NCBI GenBank assembly: GCA_003518245.1
Contig: DOZA01000378.1
Coordinates: 1-10,782, forward strand
DNA: 10,782 bases
Direction: 5' to 3'
Source of the DNA: Bacteroidales bacterium
Lineage (GTDB): Bacteria > Bacteroidota > Bacteroidia > Bacteroidales > VadinHA17
Part shown: positions 7,091 to 10,782 of the stretch, piece after piece
How positions within the stretch are numbered: the first letter of the stretch is position 1
How the letters are laid out: each line of letters opens with the position of its first letter
The notes under the pieces: generated by a model
Seen by the model: the letters and a program-made list of their open reading frames with translations, nothing else
What the model was told of the DNA's origin: nothing
Database searches by the model: none
Position numbers and translations under genes: made by a program

Positions 7091-8092
7091 ATGGCTTACA
7101 ATTTACGAAACAGGAATTTTCTAAAATTACTGGATTTTGAACCGGTGGAAATAAAGTTTTTACTGGATCTGTCAGTTGACCTCAAAAAAGCAAAATATGC
7201 AGGAACTGAGCAGCAAAGACTCAAAGGCAAGAATATAGCACTTATATTTGAGAAATCTTCAACGCGAACAAGATGTGCTTTTGAAGTGGCTGCACTCGAC
7301 CAGGGTGCTCATGTATCCTATATAGGACCAACAGGATCACAGATTGGGCATAAGGAGTCGATGAAAGATACGGCAAGGGTTCTGGGCCGTATGTATGATG
7401 GTATTGAATACAGGGGTTTTGGACAGGATATTGTCGAAGATCTGGGTAAATATGCCGGTGTGCCTGTATGGAACGGATTGACTAACGAATTCCACCCCAC
7501 ACAAATCCTTGCTGATTTTATGACTATGATAGAGCATAGCAATAAAACACTTAATGAAATTAGTTTTTGTTATCTGGGTGATGCCAGGAATAACATGGGC
7601 AATTCACTTCTCGTTGGAGCGGCTAAAATGGGTATGGACTTCAGGGCAGCAGCACCTGCTGAAGTACAGCCATCGAATGAACTGGTAGAAAAATGTATGG
7701 AAATAGCTTCCCGTAGCGGTGCAAGGATAAATATCACCGATAATGTTGATGAGGCTGTAAAAGGTGTTGATTTTCTTTATACAGACGTATGGGTCTCGAT
7801 GGGTGAAGCAGCAGAAGTATGGGAACAGAGAATAAAAATGCTTAAGTCATACCAGATAAATAAGGAACTCTTAGACAAAACAGGTAATCCGGATATTAAA
7901 TTTCTGCATTGCCTGCCCTCTTTCCATAACCGCGAAACAAAAATAGGAGAGGAGATATACCAGAAATACGGGCTCGATGGCATGGAAGTAACCGATGATG
8001 TTTTCGAATCGGAACATTCAATAGTCTTTGATGAGGCTGAAAACAGAATGCATACCATTAAAGCAGTAATGGTAGCTACGCTTGGAAGCTGA
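7091..8092 (+). CDS. argF: ornithine carbamoyltransferase (argF/arcB)
   Basis: Cytosolic enzyme joining carbamoyl phosphate and ornithine to give citrulline and phosphate, or the reverse in arginine breakdown. The 333-residue product is complete and close in pattern to the E. coli type: carbamoyl-phosphate site STRTR (57-61), [23 protein letters not shown] (82-104 region), HPTQ (135-138), DARNNMGNS (164-172), ornithine loop DVWVSMGE (232-239), catalytic HCLP (273-276) and the closing [14 protein letters not shown]. The usual A-F-H after HCLP is S-F-H here, a mild change. STRTR and the ornithine loop argue against acetyl- or succinylornithine transcarbamylase. The neighbouring carbamate kinase favours a catabolic (arcB) role, but sequence alone does not separate this from the biosynthetic argF role. 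No Shine-Dalgarno sequence; the leader is A-rich with AACAATAA twice (7065, 7076). Confidence 0.95.
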   Translation: MAYNLRNRNFLKLLDFEPVEIKFLLDLSVDLKKAKYAGTEQQRLKGKNIALIFEKSSTRTRCAFEVAALDQGAHVSYIGPTGSQIGHKESMKDTARVLGRMYDGIEYRGFGQDIVEDLGKYAGVPVWNGLTNEFHPTQILADFMTMIEHSNKTLNEISFCYLGDARNNMGNSLLVGAAKMGMDFRAAAPAEVQPSNELVEKCMEIASRSGARINITDNVDEAVKGVDFLYTDVWVSMGEAAEVWEQRIKMLKSYQINKELLDKTGNPDIKFLHCLPSFHNRETKIGEEIYQKYGLDGMEVTDDVFESEHSIVFDEAENRMHTIKAVMVATLGS

Positions 8093-8138
8093 GAGCAGCA
8101 GGCAGGTTTTGAGATGTGTGTTTATGAGTTTGGAAATT

Positions 8139-8166
8139 GTAGAGATGCAATATTTGGTGTCTCTAC
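8139..8166. repeat. 28-nt stem-loop between convergent genes (GTAGAGA...TCTCTAC)
   Basis: GTAGAGATGC (8139-8148) faces GTGTCTCTAC (8157-8166) across an 8-nt loop: seven perfect outer pairs, two G-U type pairs and a closing C-G. It sits at the meeting point of argF and the convergent DUF456 gene, and its right arm covers the DUF456 stop codon. Its place suggests a bidirectional end to transcription, but no T tract follows on either strand. From memory, palindromes with GTAGAGACGCA-like arms are frequent between genes in Bacteroidota, so this may be a degenerate copy of a repeat family. The rest of the 70-bp gap shows nothing else. Confidence 0.6.
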
Positions 8167-8642
8167 ATAAAGAATTCCCGTATAAAGTAAAAGGTAATAA
8201 TAAGTGAGACTGCCAGCTTAAGGCCTATGCCTGCCATAAATCCTATAAGGCTGCCAAAACCTGCGCGAATAGCATAGCTAAAATCACTTTTATAAATTAG
8301 CTCTCCTGATACTGCTCCGATAAATGGTCCTATGATAATACCCGGAGGGCCGAAAAACAGGCCTATAAGCAAGCCTATGGTAGCACCTCTGATACCATAT
8401 TTGCTACCACCGAATTTTTTTGTACCCCATATTGGTACGACATAATCAAAAACAGCCACAATAACTGCCAGAGAGCCCAGTATTATCAGAAGGGTAATAT
8501 TGAATTCGGCAAATTCAGTAAAGTGAAGAACCAGTAATCCTGCAAAACTGAGTGGGGGACCGGGCAATACTGGTACAAGACAACCAATAATACCAATGAT
8601 CAATAGAGCAATAGCGAGTACCAGAAAAAGATAATCAACCAT
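8163..8642 (-). CDS. DUF456 family membrane protein
   Basis: Small inner-membrane protein of 159 residues, function unknown. Hydrophobic stretches lie near 4-24, 31-40, 49-70, 86-112 and 126-153. The family pattern is visible: VPVLPGPPLSFAGLL (23-37), then VVPIWGTKKFGGSKYGIRGA (68-87), and a glycine-rich segment GLFFGPPGIIIGPFIGAVSGEL (94-115) of the glycine-zipper type. The match to DUF456 is clear, but the family has no assigned role that I can state. It starts 52 bp after the PUR-family gene on the same strand and no promoter was seen between them, so the two are probably cotranscribed. The stop codon TAG lies inside the stem-loop at 8139-8166, so the exact C-terminus may have been set by that repeat. 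Confidence 0.85.
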   Translation of the reverse strand: MVDYLFLVLAIALLIIGIIGCLVPVLPGPPLSFAGLLVLHFTEFAEFNITLLIILGSLAVIVAVFDYVVPIWGTKKFGGSKYGIRGATIGLLIGLFFGPPGIIIGPFIGAVSGELIYKSDFSYAIRAGFGSLIGFMAGIGLKLAVSLIITFYFIREFFM

Positions 8643-8694
8643 GCTTTAGATATAAATGCCTTGTAAGTAACAGGTTTAAAATTATTTAATGTAT

Positions 8695-9141
8695 TTACTT
8701 TTCACCGAGATCCTCAAATTCAACTTTTATAAATTCATCTGTTGATTTTGAGTCATCCGTCTTTTCGATTTCTCCTTTTTCTTCCTTAGCAGTATCAACC
8801 GTTATATCAGTACCGGCTTCTTCTTCATCAGGCTCTGGTCTTATATCAGAGTTTCTTATGAAAGAGAATACATCTTCAAGGCCGTCACTGAACTTTTCAA
8901 AGTCTTCCTGGTAAAGAAATAGCTTGTGCTTTTCATAGAAGAATTTTCCGTCTTTGTTGAATCTCTTTTTACTCTCAGTTATTGTCAGATAAAGATCATT
9001 CTTGCGTGTTGATTTTACATCCAGGAAATAGGTCCTGTTTCCTGCCCTGATTATTCTTGTGTAAACTTCTTCACGCCCATTTGATTCATTCTCCTTGCTG
9101 TTGCTTAACTCACTCGCTGTGGCTTCATTCTCTTCCTTCAT
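8695..9141 (-). CDS. PUR-family (DUF3276) DNA/RNA-binding protein
   Basis: Predicted cytosolic single-strand nucleic-acid-binding protein of 148 residues. The PUR repeat covers about residues 23-97: REEVYTRIIRAGNRTYFLDV (23-42), then STRKNDLYLTITESKKRF (44-61) and KFFYEKHKLFLYQEDFEKF (66-84). These basic and aromatic strands match bacterial PUR-alpha relatives such as BpuR of Borrelia. Flanks are low-complexity: a Ser/Glu/Asn N-terminus (1-22) and a strongly acidic tail (101-148, rich in E and D), longer than the core needs. The tail could tune nucleic-acid binding or mediate contacts, which is inference. It heads an operon with the DUF456 gene and is divergent from nusB. A strong promoter match lies 37-66 bp upstream. 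Nucleic-acid target unknown. Confidence 0.88.
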   Translation of the reverse strand: MKEENEATASELSNSKENESNGREEVYTRIIRAGNRTYFLDVKSTRKNDLYLTITESKKRFNKDGKFFYEKHKLFLYQEDFEKFSDGLEDVFSFIRNSDIRPEPDEEEAGTDITVDTAKEEKGEIEKTDDSKSTDEFIKVEFEDLGEK

Positions 9142-9177
9142 AGAGCTAAATTTAGTTTGTAAATAGTGTTACGTTGT

Positions 9178-9207
9178 CAAATGTAAGAATTATTTTCATA
9201 TATCAAA
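9178..9207 (-). promoter_or_regulatory. promoter of the PUR-family gene
   Basis: On the minus strand, TTTG (9207-9204), 18 bp, then TACATTTG (9185-9178): exact matches to both Bacteroidota boxes (TTTG and TAnnTTTG). The predicted start near 9171 leaves a leader of about 30 nt before the ATG at 9141. Confidence 0.72.
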
Positions 9208-9242
9208 ATACACAGCCAATGCACTAAATGGACATACATAGT

Positions 9243-9272
9243 TTTGTCTGAAACAGAAAAAGAGTATTTTTG
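9243..9272 (+). promoter_or_regulatory. promoter of the nusB operon
   Basis: TTTG (9243-9246), 18 bp, then TATTTTTG (9265-9272): exact matches to both Bacteroidota boxes with the same spacing as the divergent promoter on the other strand. The predicted start near 9279 leaves a short leader of about 20 nt before the nusB ATG. Confidence 0.72.
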
Positions 9273-9298
9273 CACTCAAATATTTAGTGTTCTTTTGA

Positions 9299-10264
9299 AT
9301 GATAAGCAGGAGATTATTACGTATTAAAGCTTTGCTTGTTCTATACGCACATAACAGGAAGAGCGAGGACAGTTTAGAGAAAGCCGAGAAAGAATTGTTA
9401 CTCAGCCTGAAAATGAGTTACGACCTGTATCACTTTCTTTTACTGCTTATTATTGAGATAATTGATATAGCTGAGGAGAAGATTGAAATTGCCAAACAGA
9501 AGAAAATACCTACACGGGAAGATCTTAATCCGAATACTAAATTAATTGAGAACAGGCTCATTAAGCAGCTTGCATATAATAAACAACTGAAAATTTATTC
9601 GAAGAAATCAGGACTTTCATGGACACATTATCCTGAAATACCCAGGATATATTATAAAAAACTCGTAGAATCAGATATTTATAAGAAATATATGAGCAGT
9701 GAGAAGAATAACTATGCTGAAGATAAGAAACTTATTTCCAACCTTTTTGACCTTATATTAATGCAATCAGACGATCTTGTAGCTATGCTTGAAGAAAAGA
9801 GTATATACTGGAATGATGACCTGGATGTTATTTCTATTATGGTGAATAAAACCTTGAGACGATTTAAGGAAACGACAGGTGATGATTACAGGCTGATGCC
9901 CTTATACAGGTCAGATGAAGATGAAGTATTTGTAAAGAAATTATTGCGTAAGACAATTCTTAAAAATGATGAGCTGATCGAATTGATTGACTGCAATACA
10001 ACAAACTGGGAAATAGAGCGTATTGCCCTGATGGATACCCTGGTAATGCAATTGGCAATAACAGAGGTAATGGAATTTCCGGAAATTCCGGTAAAGGTAA
10101 GCCTGAATGAGTATATTGAAATTTCAAAGTTTTACTGTACTTCAAAAAGCAGTACCTTTGTAAACGGAATTCTTGATAAGATAGTTAGAGAAATGCGTTC
10201 CAAACATTTGTTCAACAAAACAGGGCGCGGTCTTATTGGGGAGCCAGGTTTTGGTGATAATTAA
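9299..10264 (+). CDS. nusB: transcription antitermination factor NusB (long Bacteroidota form)
   Basis: RNA-binding partner of NusE/S10 in rRNA antitermination. The product has 321 residues, against about 140 in E. coli. The two conserved ends are recognisable: an N-terminal helix ISRRLLRIKALLVLYA (2-17) and the C-terminal block NWEIERIALMDTLVMQLAITE (236-256) followed by PVKVSLNEYIEISKFY (264-279) and TFVNGILDKIVRE (286-298). Between them lies a lysine- and glutamate-rich, largely helical stretch of roughly 180-200 residues not found in the short form. I recall the long form as usual in this phylum, so this is a lineage feature, not a local fusion. It is first in an operon with the DUF1573 gene (22 bp apart) and probable yajC, and has a good promoter close upstream. 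ATG 9299 gives the conserved helix at the very start. Confidence 0.92.
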   Translation: MISRRLLRIKALLVLYAHNRKSEDSLEKAEKELLLSLKMSYDLYHFLLLLIIEIIDIAEEKIEIAKQKKIPTREDLNPNTKLIENRLIKQLAYNKQLKIYSKKSGLSWTHYPEIPRIYYKKLVESDIYKKYMSSEKNNYAEDKKLISNLFDLILMQSDDLVAMLEEKSIYWNDDLDVISIMVNKTLRRFKETTGDDYRLMPLYRSDEDEVFVKKLLRKTILKNDELIELIDCNTTNWEIERIALMDTLVMQLAITEVMEFPEIPVKVSLNEYIEISKFYCTSKSSTFVNGILDKIVREMRSKHLFNKTGRGLIGEPGFGDN

Positions 10265-10286
10265 GAAACAGGTAAAAACGAGCTGT

Positions 10287-10703
10287 ATGAGAGTTTTATT
10301 TATTACTGTACTACTAGCTACTGGATTATGCTCATGTAATAGTGAACCATCAGTGTTAGAAATAAAAGGCAGTGATGATTCTGGCAGTCCTGAAATAAAA
10401 TTTACTCAGCTGGTACACGATTTTGGCAAAATTGAAGAGGGTGAAAAGGTAGCCTGCGTGTTTATTTTTAAAAATAGTGGGAATAAAGATCTTTTAATCT
10501 CATCTGCAACCACAAGCTGTGGTTGTACCGTGCCTGAATTCGATGATAAACCTATACCTCCTGGAGGAGATGGCAAAGTGGAGGTTGTGTTCGATAGTGT
10601 ATACCGCCACGGTGCACAGAATAAGACAATTACCATCATGTCGAATGCAAGTAAACCGATGGTGATACTTAGAATAAAAGCAGAAGTAATAACCAAAAAT
10701 TGA
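10287..10703 (+). CDS. DUF1573 domain lipoprotein
   Basis: Predicted lipoprotein of 138 residues, function unknown. The signal peptide MRVLFITVLLATGLCSC ends with a lipobox, making Cys17 the lipidation site. The DUF1573 domain fills most of the rest: IKFTQLVHDFGKIEEGEKV (37-55), FIFKNSGNKDLLISSATTSCGCTVPEF (59-85 region) and VVFDSVYRHGAQNKTITIMSN (100-120 region), an immunoglobulin-like (ASH/MSP type) fold with the signature TSCGCT. ATG 10287 is chosen over the in-frame ATG at 10236: the longer version would overlap nusB by 29 bp and put a charged 17-residue leader before the signal peptide. It sits between nusB (22 bp) and probable yajC (9 bp), an order I recall from many Bacteroidota genomes, so one transcript is likely. 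Envelope location is firm; role unknown. Confidence 0.88.
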   Translation: MRVLFITVLLATGLCSCNSEPSVLEIKGSDDSGSPEIKFTQLVHDFGKIEEGEKVACVFIFKNSGNKDLLISSATTSCGCTVPEFDDKPIPPGGDGKVEVVFDSVYRHGAQNKTITIMSNASKPMVILRIKAEVITKN

Positions 10704-10712
10704 TATATTATA

Positions 10713-10782
10713 ATGAATAATCTGGCGTTTTTGTATTTGATGGGTCCCAAACCTGAGGGATCAAATCCATTAGTTACTTTTT
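10713..10782 (+). CDS. yajC: probable YajC, N-terminal fragment cut by window end
   Basis: An ATG 9 bp after the DUF1573 stop opens a frame that runs off the window after 23 codons: MNNLAFLYLMGPKPEGSNPL and then VTF. A short start followed by a Pro/Gly/Asn-rich stretch (MGPKPEGSNP) just before the expected membrane helix resembles Bacteroidota YajC proteins, the small SecDF-associated subunit. The order nusB, DUF1573, yajC supports it. The diagnostic membrane helix and the following basic motif lie outside the window, so the call rests on a short match plus context. Confidence 0.6.
   Translation, partial: MNNLAFLYLMGPKPEGSNPLVTF

Noticed and set aside
8139..8166. Stem-loop as a classical rho-independent terminator
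   Set aside because: Neither strand has a run of T after the stem, and the stem contains non-Watson-Crick pairs; it is kept only as a repeat or possible transcript-end structure.
10236..10286. In-frame upstream ATG for the DUF1573 lipoprotein, overlapping nusB
   Set aside because: It would place 17 charged or polar residues before a complete signal peptide with lipobox; ATG 10287 gives normal lipoprotein geometry and a 22-bp gap.
10507..10525. 8-bp inverted repeat with a 3-base loop in the DUF1573 gene
   Set aside because: It coincides with the conserved T-T-S-C-G-C codons, so the symmetry is explained by the protein sequence; no promoter or terminator context.
10406..10750. 114-codon open frame on the minus strand opposite the DUF1573 gene and yajC start
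   Set aside because: The opposite strand holds a convincing DUF1573 lipoprotein and an operon-spaced yajC start; the antisense translation is low-complexity and unrecognised.

Overview
The window looks like a piece of a Bacteroidota (Bacteroidetes) chromosome, probably from an anaerobic Bacteroidales/Marinilabiliales-type organism. The evidence is AT-rich DNA, start codons with no clear Shine-Dalgarno sequence, and promoter boxes of the TTTG-N18/19-TAnnTTTG type. Several genes are also typical of this phylum: a ~320-residue NusB, a PUR/DUF3276 protein, a DUF1573 lipoprotein just before yajC, and lolA directly behind ftsK. Nothing indicates a prophage, plasmid, CRISPR locus or defence island. 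This is mostly core-genome housekeeping DNA, and I do not see a convincing new system. The least explained structures are intergenic repeats.

Layout: (1) 2-1927 (+) is the 3' part of a 7TM-HD phosphodiesterase of the PgpH family, cut by the window edge. (2) 4979-1928 (-) is an ftsK-lolA operon running towards it; the stop codons of pgpH and lolA abut with no base between them. (3) 5782-5099 (-) is a lipoprotein with a GTG start and a DUF4412/GLPGLI-like body. (4) 6002-8092 (+) holds carbamate kinase (arcC) and ornithine carbamoyltransferase (argF/arcB), separated by a 129-bp spacer with nested palindromes between 12-bp direct repeats. (5) 9141-8163 (-) holds a PUR-family nucleic-acid-binding protein and a DUF456 membrane protein. 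(6) 9299-10782 (+) holds nusB, a DUF1573 lipoprotein and the first 23 codons of a probable yajC, cut by the window edge.

How the genes fit together: PgpH (c-di-AMP turnover), LolA (lipoprotein carriage through the periplasm), FtsK (chromosome segregation at the septum) and YajC (Sec accessory) all concern the envelope or cell division. Carbamate kinase plus OTC are two of the three steps of the arginine deiminase route and could make ATP from citrulline; no arginine deiminase gene is in the window. The PUR protein and NusB are transcribed divergently from one 157-bp region in which both strands carry a good Bacteroidota-type promoter.

No gap between genes exceeds 300 bp. The longest (5783-6001, 219 bp) is AT-rich and holds only weak promoter matches. 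No tRNA, rRNA, transposase or CRISPR array was seen.
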